A stretch of DNA of 64,000 nt, from contig CASIAN010000001.1 in NCBI GenBank assembly GCA_949372595.1, forward strand, positions 1 to 64,000, read 5' to 3'. The notes below the pieces were generated by a model, which did not search any database, had not been told where the DNA came from, and saw nothing but the letters and a program-made list of their open reading frames with translations. Both the position numbers and the translations under genes were made by a program. Each line of letters begins with the position of its first letter. The first letter of the stretch is position 1. This document shows, piece after piece, positions 36,431-44,546 of the stretch. Source of the DNA: CPC320 sp002336405. GTDB taxonomy: Bacteria; Pseudomonadota; Alphaproteobacteria; Rhodobacterales; Rhodobacteraceae.

Positions 36431-37450
36431 TTAGGTTTTACCCTTCACGAGATTGGTCACGTTTTTGATAATATCGGCAATTTGTGGGACGGATGCTTTC
36501 TCTAGCTCTGGGTTATAAGGAATTGGGTTTTCAGATCCGCCAAGACGCATGATAGGCGCATCAAGAAAATCAAAGGCATGGCTTTCAGCAACCATCGCGC
36601 TGATTTCAGCCCCTATTCCAAGCGTCTTGACCGCTTCATAGACACAAATCAACCGAGAGGTTTTTTCGACGCTTGCCAGTATGGTATCACGATCAATTGG
36701 CCGGATCGTGCGTAAATCGATCACTTCGGCTGAGATGCCAGAGGCTGCAAGCTCTTCGGCTGCCGCAAGCGACTTATGGACCATGATTGATGTGGCTACG
36801 ATAGTGATATCTGTTCCAGATCGTGCAATATGTGCTTGCCCAATTGGAACTGTATACCGCCCCTGTGGAACCATACCCTTGGTTTTGTAAAGAAGCTTGT
36901 GTTCAAAAATCATCACCGGGTCGGGATCATCTATCGCTGCGAGTAACATCCCCTTGGCATCATGCGGGGTGGTTGGTTGAATAACCTTTAACCCAGGAAC
37001 ATGCGCCAGCCATGCTTCGAGGCTTTGGGAGTGCTGCGCTGCCGCGCCTGTTCCAGAGCCTGCTGGAAAGCGCATGACAAGTGGGACAGAGACATTACCA
37101 CCCAGCATATAGCGTACTTTTGCTGCTTGATTGACAATTTGTTCCATCGCAAGTGTTGCGAAATCTGAAAATTGAAATTCAAAGATAGGGCGCAAACCAG
37201 TCAATGCTGCGCCAACAGCGATGCCAGCTCCACCAAGTTCGGAAATGGGCGTATCCATCACTCGCTCTTCTCCATAGGTATGCACGAGATCACCAGTGAC
37301 CTGAAAAGCACCACCATAAACGCCAATGTCTTCGCCCATCAGGATCACACGTTCGTCAGATTTTAAAGCGATATCCAATGCATCTTTGATTGCCTCAGAA
37401 TATGACATTTCAATTGGGTCAGAGGCTAAGGCTGAAGTTTCCATACTCAT
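36431..37450 (-). CDS. Thiamine-dependent dehydrogenase E1, beta subunit
   Basis: This 339-residue subunit is of the AcoB/PdhB type. It has VILMGEDIGVYGGAFQVTGD near residue 35, TPISELGGAGIAVGAAL and FRQ-type core FEFQFSDFATLAMEQIVNQA. The C-terminal transketolase domain carries AEVIDLRTIRPID. It overlaps E1 alpha by ATGA and lies 2 bases before E2. With E1 alpha it makes the heterotetramer that binds thiamine diphosphate and cleaves the substrate. Confidence 0.88.
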   Translation of the reverse strand: MSMETSALASDPIEMSYSEAIKDALDIALKSDERVILMGEDIGVYGGAFQVTGDLVHTYGEERVMDTPISELGGAGIAVGAALTGLRPIFEFQFSDFATLAMEQIVNQAAKVRYMLGGNVSVPLVMRFPAGSGTGAAAQHSQSLEAWLAHVPGLKVIQPTTPHDAKGMLLAAIDDPDPVMIFEHKLLYKTKGMVPQGRYTVPIGQAHIARSGTDITIVATSIMVHKSLAAAEELAASGISAEVIDLRTIRPIDRDTILASVEKTSRLICVYEAVKTLGIGAEISAMVAESHAFDFLDAPIMRLGGSENPIPYNPELEKASVPQIADIIKNVTNLVKGKT

Positions 37451-38457
37451 GCTTTAATCTCGGTATATACGTCCCGCGATACTTCGCTCATGATCGGATC
37501 GGGGCTTAATCTTGCAAATTCAATTGCGGATTCTATCTCAGCTTCTACCGAGGCTTCAATTTCTTTGACATCTTTGGCGTCCAATACCGAATTTTCGATC
37601 AGGAAAGACGAGAATCGAACGATTGGATCACGTTCAATCCATTCATTGATTTCCTCTTTAGTGCGATAGCGATTGCGATCTGATTTAGAGTGGCCGCGCC
37701 AGCGGTATGTCAGAGATTCTATCAAACTCGGTCCATTGCCATTACGTGCATGTTCGACAGCAGTATCGACAGCCTGAGTTATTGAGTTGAAGTCATTTCC
37801 ATCAACGGTGACGCCCGGCATTGAATAACTAGCGGCACGGTCAGAGATATTTTTGATCGACGTGGATCGTTCAATCGAAGTTGACATGCCATACTTGTTA
37901 TTTTCACAGATGAAGACAACGGGCAGCTTCCAAATTGAGGCCATGTTCAGAGATTCGTGAAACGCACCCTCATTGTTTGCTCCATCACCAAAAAAACAAA
38001 GTATAACTTTACCGGTGTTGAGACGTTTAGACGTCAGGGCCGCCCCCACTGCAATGGGAATGCCACCAGCAACAATTCCATTGGCGCCAAGGTTGCCCTT
38101 TTCAACATCAGCGATATGCATTGAGCCACCACGTCCCTTGCAGTAACCAGTTTCTTTACCGAAAAATTCAGCAAACATTCGTGCAACGTCTGCACCCTTA
38201 GCAACGCAATGACCGTGCCCTCTGTGAGTAGAGGTAATCTGATCATCTGCAGCAAGCGGCATGCAGCTGCCCACGGCACTGGTTTCTTGCCCAATTGAAA
38301 GGTGCATCGTGCCGTGTATGAGGCCCCGCGTATAGCAGTTTTCTGCGCCTTCCTCAAATTTTCGGATCAAATACATTTTCCGCAATGCATCTTTAAGTTG
38401 CTGGCTTGAATACTTTTTCAGCGCGAAAGGCTCATTTTGGGTCTTTTGCTTAGTCAT
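37447..38457 (-). CDS. Thiamine-dependent dehydrogenase E1, alpha subunit
   Basis: This is a 336-residue subunit of the AcoA/PdhA type, taken from ATG 38457 (MTKQKTQNEPFALKKYSSQQ). An upstream TTG at 38484 would overlap DRL. The thiamine diphosphate motif is CFFGDGANNEGAFHESLNMA ... ENNKYGMSTS at about residues 170-205. RGHGHCVAKGADV carries active-site histidines, and YRWRGHSKSDRNRYR is the phosphorylation-loop region. It begins 17 bases after the DRL stop. In acetoin dehydrogenase this enzyme splits a methyl-ketone alcohol into an acetyl unit and an aldehyde. Confidence 0.88.
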   Translation of the reverse strand: MTKQKTQNEPFALKKYSSQQLKDALRKMYLIRKFEEGAENCYTRGLIHGTMHLSIGQETSAVGSCMPLAADDQITSTHRGHGHCVAKGADVARMFAEFFGKETGYCKGRGGSMHIADVEKGNLGANGIVAGGIPIAVGAALTSKRLNTGKVILCFFGDGANNEGAFHESLNMASIWKLPVVFICENNKYGMSTSIERSTSIKNISDRAASYSMPGVTVDGNDFNSITQAVDTAVEHARNGNGPSLIESLTYRWRGHSKSDRNRYRTKEEINEWIERDPIVRFSSFLIENSVLDAKDVKEIEASVEAEIESAIEFARLSPDPIMSEVSRDVYTEIKA

Positions 38458-38473
38458 GGAGCTTTTCCAATAT

Positions 38474-39793
38474 TCACCTGCCAAAAATCATTTGATCTTG
38501 AAGTGTTCTGAGTTTTACGATTTTTGAATCGGTGGGAAGGGTGGTGTTGTCGTAGGTAATTAAGTCGCCTTTGCGAATTGTTTTAGTGACCACAGAGCCC
38601 GCGAGCAGACCACAGGGGATGCCGCCAGTTGTTCGAGCTTCAATCGCGTCCATGATCCAAGCCCGATAGCAATATTCACCGATTTGATCTAGCTGCTCAC
38701 CAATCGAAAGGTCTTTCTTTGCGCGCGCACACACTTCTGCGACGGGTGTAGCGAGAGGGACCATATCTGCTTTGCCATGCAAAACTGCTTTGGCGCAGGT
38801 TAGGGGCACCTCAAGCGAGGTCAGGTGATACGGGCGCAAAAAGGAAAAATATGGGCCAGCACCCATTTTTAAATCTTTCATACGTTCCCAAATGCGCGGG
38901 TGTTCGGCTTCTACGATAACAAAGACACCAGGGGCGACACCTTTGCCTACTGAGAAATCGACCCGGCCGATACCATGTAAAACGCCGCCATCTTTCTGGG
39001 GGATAAGCGTAGAGGCAAGGTCTTTGGGTCCAGTCGCAGGGCCGTGCATGCCGGCTATGTCGGGAATTAATCCGGTTGCATTGGCGATCGCGGCCATTTC
39101 CACCATCGTCTTTGAACCGTCAACAAACTCGACAAGCATGCGGGAATTCATATTTCTTTCATCCGCCTCGGCTTGATACGCGTCGGGGGTTGCATCGATG
39201 TTTAGTGGGTTGTTTTTACCTTTGCCTGCGCAGACAACCTTATGCCCCATCGCTGTGACAAATTCGATGAGTTCCATGCACGAAGAAGGTTCGTCGCCAG
39301 CCCCCAGAGAGTAGACAACACCAAGCTCTTCAGCCCTAGATTTAAGGTAAGCGCCGACTGTAATGTCAGCCTCAACATTCATCATGACTAAATGTTTGCC
39401 GCGCTCCATCGCCTTTAGCCCAAACTCAGCGCCAACACCCGGAAGGCCCGTGGCCTCGACCACCACGTCAACCATACCACTTTCTAGCAGCAGATTGGCA
39501 TCATTAACCACACCCACTTTTCCGTCCTCAATGACTGCGTTCAAACCGTCAGTCGTGTGGGCGACTGTGGAAAATCCCTCATCTCCAAAGGCTATTTCCA
39601 CCGCTTTGGTTGCATTTTCCACTTTGACATCTGCGATCGCAGCAACATTGATGCCTGACATCAAACTTGCCCGGGTCACAATATCTGTGCCCATTTCTCC
39701 AGATCCAATAAGACCGATGCGAATTGGCTTGCCACTTTCGGCTCTGGCCTGCAGTTCTTTGGCTAAGCCAGTTAAGGCCACGTTTGATGGCAT
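38474..39793 (-). CDS. drl: DRL: DXR-like 1-deoxy-D-xylulose 5-phosphate reductoisomerase with SAF domain
   Basis: This 439-residue protein is of the homoserine-dehydrogenase-like plus SAF family (COG4091 type). It begins MPSNVALTGLAKELQARAES, then the NAD(P)-binding IRIGLIGSGEMGTDIVTRAS. Conserved blocks GKHLVMMNVEADITVGAYLK, VYSLGAGDEPSSCMELIEFV, AGKGKNNPLNIDATPD and the C-terminal GIPCGLLAGSVVTKTIRKGD agree very closely with what I recall of Brucella DRL. That enzyme converts DXP to 2-C-methyl-D-erythritol 4-phosphate with NADPH. Here the gene is first in a catabolic-looking operon with E1/E2 genes and is divergent from a transporter and kinase. I infer that it runs in the MEP-to-DXP direction. 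Confidence 0.85.
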   Translation of the reverse strand: MPSNVALTGLAKELQARAESGKPIRIGLIGSGEMGTDIVTRASLMSGINVAAIADVKVENATKAVEIAFGDEGFSTVAHTTDGLNAVIEDGKVGVVNDANLLLESGMVDVVVEATGLPGVGAEFGLKAMERGKHLVMMNVEADITVGAYLKSRAEELGVVYSLGAGDEPSSCMELIEFVTAMGHKVVCAGKGKNNPLNIDATPDAYQAEADERNMNSRMLVEFVDGSKTMVEMAAIANATGLIPDIAGMHGPATGPKDLASTLIPQKDGGVLHGIGRVDFSVGKGVAPGVFVIVEAEHPRIWERMKDLKMGAGPYFSFLRPYHLTSLEVPLTCAKAVLHGKADMVPLATPVAEVCARAKKDLSIGEQLDQIGEYCYRAWIMDAIEARTTGGIPCGLLAGSVVTKTIRKGDLITYDNTTLPTDSKIVKLRTLQDQMIFGR

Positions 39794-39822
39794 CGTATAA
39801 ATCTCCCAAATGTGACCTCATA

Positions 39823-39943
39823 TGAACGAACAAACGTAATTTCGTCAATGCAAATGTTCAAGATTTCTACGGCAAATCTATAAAATAAAAGTTGACAGGT
39901 TGCCTTTAATGAACATTAGTAAGCGATATAGTACCTTTGTTCA
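39823..39943. promoter_or_regulatory. Divergent control region with repeated TGAAC/TGTTCA half-sites
   Basis: Between drl and the binding-protein gene I see TGAACG (39823), TGTTCA (39855), TGAACA (39910) and TGTTCA (39938). A -35-like TTGACA is at 39892-39897. Paired half-sites of this kind suit a tetrameric SorC regulator, such as the product of 32855-33853. Promoter positions for either direction are not certain. Confidence 0.4.
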
Positions 39944-39970
39944 CGTGCATTGGTCGTTAGGGAGCAACAA

Positions 39971-40096
39971 ATGAAACACACAATATGTGCCTGCTTTGGC
40001 AATGTAATCGCCGTGCCATTTTGTGTGATAATTAGACGTACAAAGCTCCAAACTTCCTTTCCGAATCATCAACATGGAGGAAATTTTGATGAGTAA
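39971..40096 (+). CDS. Short leader reading frame overlapping the binding-protein start
   Basis: A 41-codon frame starts at ATG 39971 behind GGGAG at about 39960-39964 and reads MKHTICACFGNVIAVPFCVI. It ends with a TAA five bases inside the binding-protein gene (GATGAGTAA). The good ribosome site and the stop/start overlap would allow translational coupling. No family is recognised, and it could be chance. Confidence 0.3.
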   Translation: MKHTICACFGNVIAVPFCVIIRRTKLQTSFPNHQHGGNFDE

Positions 40097-41642
40097 ACTC
40101 ATAAAACCCACCCGCAGATCTTTCTTAAAAACGTCTGCTGCATTAGGGGCCACATCCGCAATCAGTTCTGGTCTGGCAATTCCCGCGGTGGCTGGCAGCC
40201 ATTTGAAAGACCCGTCCGTTATTTTAGACGAGATTTCTGTCGCAAAATATGTGCGTCAGGATTATCAAGACCTGTATAACATGAGTGGCAATCCTCTTTG
40301 GGATCCTAATAAAGATTGGATCCGCACAGTCGATTGGGATCAGGTCCGTCAAGAATTGTCAGGGACGACTGTCCGTTTTGCCGTTGGCGCGGCCGATGCC
40401 GAGTCTGCAAAAGCAGGTCTGGCTCCGTTTGAAGCTCTCTCCGGCATCACTGTGGAGCTTGTTCCAATTCCAGACGATAGTATGTACGACAAGGTGCTTG
40501 CTGAATTCATCTCGGGCAATGCAAGTTTCGATGCGTTGCAGTTTTTCTCGCCTTGGCTGGGCGATTTTGCGGCGCCGGGCTTTTTGCACGAGCTTGACGA
40601 TTTCGCGGAAAAATGGGCACTGCCTTTAGACGACTTCTACGATACTTACAGCATGAACTATGGTTTCTTCAACGGTAAGATGTACGGTATCCCGTTCGAC
40701 TGCGACATTCAGATGGTCCACGTTCGAAAGGGCTATATGGAACAGATTTTGGGTGGTGAAGTTGATGTCGTCAACTCAATCCCAACCTATGATGAACTGA
40801 TCCGTGTATCTGGTGAATTGAATAAGATAGAGCCAGGCGTATCAGGTGTTGGCATGATGGCCGCGCCTGGGTTCTGGTCAACCTATACGTGGGAGCACAT
40901 TTCGGCTCAGGCTGGGATGATGTTGTTTGACGATAACTGGGAACCAGTCTTCAACGGCGACGAAGGAATGAAGGGCCTGGATACTATTCTTCAACTGGCA
41001 AAAAATGCCAACGAAGGTCACGCGGGTGCTGGTTGGCCGGAAAACCGCGCCGCATGGTTGGGTGGTCAGGTGGCTACGAACATCAGTTGGCAGGACAGTG
41101 GGACCCAAGCGATGCGCCCGGATCAGTCGCAAATCGTTGATGATTTCGTAACAATTTATGAACCGCGTATCGAAGGTGGACGTTTTGCACCGCCAAATAT
41201 TGCGGGTTCAACGTCTTGTGTTGCAGCTTCGGCTCAAAACGCAGAAGGCGCGTTCCTGATGCTTGGCTTCCTGACAACGGCCTCAATCATGGCGATGAAC
41301 GAAGCAAATGCCAACGGTGTTGCGCCGGGCTATCGCTCGGTTCTGGAAAATGAAGAATTGCGGAAGGTGTCTCAGCCTGCCAAAATTTGGGGTGAAAGCC
41401 TCGAGCACGCATGGTGCTCACCACGTTTGCCGGGTGCCTTCCCGATTGAGCAAGCCATAGGCAACGAAATTAATCGGGCAGTTGTTGGGCAAATTACGGG
41501 TCAAGAGGCGCTTGACAACGCTGCGGCTGCTGTGCGCACCATTATGTCTGAAAATGGTTTCTATCAGGGCAACGATCCAGTTGAGTATGCCGCTGCTGAA
41601 CCTGGGTTGTATGTAGGTGAGGGGAAGCCCCTACCTTTCTAG
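40089..41642 (+). CDS. ABC transporter solute-binding protein, Tat-exported (third polyol transporter)
   Basis: This 517-residue periplasmic protein is taken from ATG 40089, 7 bases after GGAGG. The twin-arginine signal is PTRRSFLKTSAALGATSAIS, ending around AVAGSH (residues 8-38). The mature part has the type 1 binding-protein fold (GTTVRFAVGAADAESAKAGL, FDALQFFSPWLGDFAAPGFL). It begins the rightward operon transporter - PfkB kinase. The suggested ligand, 2-C-methyl-D-erythritol, is inferred from the divergent drl and E1/E2 genes. Confidence 0.88.
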   Translation: MSKLIKPTRRSFLKTSAALGATSAISSGLAIPAVAGSHLKDPSVILDEISVAKYVRQDYQDLYNMSGNPLWDPNKDWIRTVDWDQVRQELSGTTVRFAVGAADAESAKAGLAPFEALSGITVELVPIPDDSMYDKVLAEFISGNASFDALQFFSPWLGDFAAPGFLHELDDFAEKWALPLDDFYDTYSMNYGFFNGKMYGIPFDCDIQMVHVRKGYMEQILGGEVDVVNSIPTYDELIRVSGELNKIEPGVSGVGMMAAPGFWSTYTWEHISAQAGMMLFDDNWEPVFNGDEGMKGLDTILQLAKNANEGHAGAGWPENRAAWLGGQVATNISWQDSGTQAMRPDQSQIVDDFVTIYEPRIEGGRFAPPNIAGSTSCVAASAQNAEGAFLMLGFLTTASIMAMNEANANGVAPGYRSVLENEELRKVSQPAKIWGESLEHAWCSPRLPGAFPIEQAIGNEINRAVVGQITGQEALDNAAAAVRTIMSENGFYQGNDPVEYAAAEPGLYVGEGKPLPF

Positions 41643-41682
41643 CGCTGTCACAATTTTAAAAAGACATCCGGGAACAACTTAA

Positions 41683-42630
41683 ATGAGCGATTCTCAACTG
41701 TCAGATATGGGGGCGGCTTCGGCCGCCCCTAAATTTCCGACACCCAAGGCAGCTTTCAAACGAAGAAGCAAACGCCTCAGGGTGTGGTTTCCGTATTTGC
41801 TGGTCGCACCAGCGGTTGCATATCTGCTAATGATTACGCTCTACCCCGGCATCTATGCGGTCGTGCAAAGCTTTTATGCTGTCAAGTTTGGTCCTTGGAA
41901 TCCGATTGGCTTTAACAACTATATCAAATTATGGGGCGACTACCAATTTTGGGGCGCTCTTTGGAATACCTTGATAATGGGCGCTATTTCGCTCACTACG
42001 CAGTGCGTAATTGCGCTGGTATTAGCATTTCATGCCTATCGCGATCCTTGGGTCAAAGGTTGGAGAATTGTCTTTTTAATTCCGATGCTTTTCATGCCAT
42101 CTGCTGTGGCCTTTCTATACAAACTACTTTTCTTGGATGCCCGCGTTTTTGCCGATATTCTTATCCGTCTTGGTCTCATAGACGGAAACCTTGCAATCCA
42201 GTCGTCCATCTGGGGCAGTCGCGCTTTGCTGATCTTAACGGATATATGGCAATGGACACCATTTTTGTTTATAATCTTTGTGGCTGGTCTTCAAAGCCAA
42301 GATGAAGAGATAGAAGAAGCTGCGCGGCTCGATGGGGCAACTTGGAGTAAGATTTTTTGGAATATCTCGCTCCCTCTCATGCGTCCGGTTATTGCTGTCG
42401 CTTTGGTTATCCGCGGAATTGACATCACGACAATGTTTGCAAATGTGTTCATTATTACTAAAGGTGGTCCGGCATTTGGGACAGAGACCATCAGTTACTT
42501 TATTTATAGAACAGGCTTTAAATTCTTTAATTTTGGCTATGCATCTGCGGCCTCAGTTATCATGTTGATCATAACCATTGTCTTGGCACAACTAGTAGTA
42601 AAACGCGCCTTCAGGTCTGGGAAAGAGTAA
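41683..42630 (+). CDS. ABC transporter permease (MalF type, third transporter)
   Basis: This is a 315-residue inner-membrane permease. The first membrane segment is WFPYLLVAPAVAYLLMITLY, then VQSFYAVKFGPWNPIGFNNY. The EAA loop is EEIEEAARLDGATWSKIFWN near residue 207. It follows the binding protein by 40 bases with no strong hairpin between, unlike the other two transporter operons here. Confidence 0.9.
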   Translation: MSDSQLSDMGAASAAPKFPTPKAAFKRRSKRLRVWFPYLLVAPAVAYLLMITLYPGIYAVVQSFYAVKFGPWNPIGFNNYIKLWGDYQFWGALWNTLIMGAISLTTQCVIALVLAFHAYRDPWVKGWRIVFLIPMLFMPSAVAFLYKLLFLDARVFADILIRLGLIDGNLAIQSSIWGSRALLILTDIWQWTPFLFIIFVAGLQSQDEEIEEAARLDGATWSKIFWNISLPLMRPVIAVALVIRGIDITTMFANVFIITKGGPAFGTETISYFIYRTGFKFFNFGYASAASVIMLIITIVLAQLVVKRAFRSGKE

Positions 42631-42633
42631 ATT

Positions 42634-43476
42634 ATGGCTGCTGTAAAGCGCACGAAGGGCGCAAACCTCTTCATTCGTTATCTTATCCTTGGGTCATGGG
42701 CACTTTTTTGCATTGGACCAGTCCTGTGGTTTCTTTCCATCGGATTTCGGCCGCGCACAGAGATCATCAATCCTCAACCAATTTACTTACCAACATTTTC
42801 TTTAGATGCATGGCACATGATTTGGTCTGATTGGCCGATGGCAAAATACCTCCGCAACTCAGTTGCTGCTATTTTTGGATCTGTTGCGATTGATTTGGCT
42901 CTGGCTATTCCTGCAGCCTACTCCCTTGCAAGATACAAATATCGTGGACGTGACGACATCGGATTCTACATTCTGTCGACACGAATGATGGCGCCTGCGA
43001 TTGTCGCAATCCCTATCTTTTTCTTATTTCGAAATATGGGCCTGCTCGATACAATCTGGGCATTGATGCTGGTATATGCTGCGATCAATCTATCGATTGT
43101 CACTTGGATTATTCGCTCGTACATGATGGATATCCCGAAAGAGCTGGAAGACGCTGCGCGTACAGATGGCGCTAGTGATTTGCGTATTTTGTGGGAGATC
43201 ATTATACCTGCAGTCCTGCCTGGCATTATCACAGCTGCAGTTATAGCGATGATTTTTGCAATCAACGAATTCCTCTTTACCCTTCTCATAGCGTCAACAC
43301 CCGATGCCTACACAATGTCGGTTGCGCTTGCCAATTTCACCGGTGGCTCGGACGGGTTGATCTACAACGCAATTGCATTGGTTGCATTCCTCGCATTTGT
43401 GCCTGTCTTTTTGGTTGTCATCGCCATCCAGAAACATCTGTCCCGTGGTCTTACCATGGGTGCCGTGAAAGGATAA
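42634..43476 (+). CDS. ABC transporter permease (MalG type, third transporter)
   Basis: This 280-residue inner-membrane permease starts MAAVKRTKGANLFIRYLILG 3 bases after its partner. The EAA loop is KELEDAARTDGASDLRILWE at about residue 168, and the end is HLSRGLTMGAVKG. Together with the MalF-type subunit it forms the channel. Confidence 0.9.
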   Translation: MAAVKRTKGANLFIRYLILGSWALFCIGPVLWFLSIGFRPRTEIINPQPIYLPTFSLDAWHMIWSDWPMAKYLRNSVAAIFGSVAIDLALAIPAAYSLARYKYRGRDDIGFYILSTRMMAPAIVAIPIFFLFRNMGLLDTIWALMLVYAAINLSIVTWIIRSYMMDIPKELEDAARTDGASDLRILWEIIIPAVLPGIITAAVIAMIFAINEFLFTLLIASTPDAYTMSVALANFTGGSDGLIYNAIALVAFLAFVPVFLVVIAIQKHLSRGLTMGAVKG

Positions 43477-43481
43477 AAATA

Positions 43482-44540
43482 ATGGCAAGAATTCAACTTA
43501 GCGGAATCCAAAAGCAATGGGGCGACGTGTGGGGTGTAAGAGATGTAAATATTGATATCGCGGATGAGGAACTTGTTGTTCTTTTAGGACCATCTGGCTG
43601 TGGCAAGACAACAACCATGCGGATGATTGCTGGCCTTGAAGATCCCACCGAAGGGGAGATCATTATAGATGGAGAGGTCATGAACGAAGTGGATGCGCGT
43701 GATCGAGACGTTGCGATGGTTTTTCAAGGCTATGCACTATACCCCAATATGAGCATCTATGAAAATATCCGCTTCCCGCTCCGGATGCGAAATGTTCCGA
43801 AGGGAGATCAAGATCGTCTTGTCCGTCGGGCGGCGGATATGGTTGAAATGGGCGATTACCTCGAGCGAAAGCCAAGCGCCTTATCTGGTGGCCAGCGCCA
43901 GCGTGCCGCCTTAGCACGGGCTGTTGTGCGCGAACCACAAGTCTTTTTGATGGATGAACCTCTGTCAAATTTGGACGCAAAACTGCGCCAAGCGATGCGG
44001 GTGCAGATCAAGCATCTCCAGCGCCAGCTGAAAATCACCACGGTTTACGTGACACATGACCAAATCGAAGCCATGACGTTGGCGGATCGCATCGTAATAA
44101 TGCAAGGTGGGACGATCCAGCAAATTGGTACGCCAGATGAAATTTATTCCGATCCTGAAAATACATTTGTTGCTGGATTTATCGGAGCTCCTCCGATGAA
44201 CCTTATCAGCGGTCACATTCACAAGGGTATTTTTACAGCTGAAAACATTAAAATCCCGGGATTCAACATGCAGGTTGAAGGCGCAATCAAGTTGGGGGTC
44301 CGTCCCGAGGACTGTACCGTAATGGATGCGAAAACAAAGACCAGCCATATGACAGGCAAGGTTTTCAGTGTTGAGCCTACGGGTGATTCGACATATCTCA
44401 CCCTGCATGTCGGTCAAAATAAAATTGAAATTAAAGCGGACCGGAATTACCGTGCAGATCTAGGGCTGATTGAGGAAGTTGAGTTAGACACAGAACGCTT
44501 GTACCTCTTCGATGCTGAGAACGGTCAACGAGTGAGGTGA
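43482..44540 (+). CDS. ABC transporter ATP-binding protein (third transporter)
   Basis: This 352-residue ATPase is taken from ATG 43482 (MARIQLSGIQKQWGDVWGVR), just after the permease stop. It has Walker A GPSGCGKTT, Q-loop VFQGYALYPN, signature LSGGQRQRAALARA, Walker B VFLMDEPLSNLDA and switch His VTHDQIEAMTL, all canonical. The C-terminal MalK-like domain has LGVRPEDCTV. Only one ATPase gene is present, so it should act as a homodimer. Confidence 0.92.
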   Translation: MARIQLSGIQKQWGDVWGVRDVNIDIADEELVVLLGPSGCGKTTTMRMIAGLEDPTEGEIIIDGEVMNEVDARDRDVAMVFQGYALYPNMSIYENIRFPLRMRNVPKGDQDRLVRRAADMVEMGDYLERKPSALSGGQRQRAALARAVVREPQVFLMDEPLSNLDAKLRQAMRVQIKHLQRQLKITTVYVTHDQIEAMTLADRIVIMQGGTIQQIGTPDEIYSDPENTFVAGFIGAPPMNLISGHIHKGIFTAENIKIPGFNMQVEGAIKLGVRPEDCTVMDAKTKTSHMTGKVFSVEPTGDSTYLTLHVGQNKIEIKADRNYRADLGLIEEVELDTERLYLFDAENGQRVR

Positions 44541-44546
44541 GGTAGA

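Noticed and set aside
35160..38457. Ordinary pyruvate dehydrogenase operon
   Set aside because: Alphaproteobacterial pdh genes usually carry a lipoyl domain on E1 beta and lie with other core genes. Here E1 beta is short, E3 is absent and the operon begins with drl, so a specialised acyloin enzyme fits better, although not proven.
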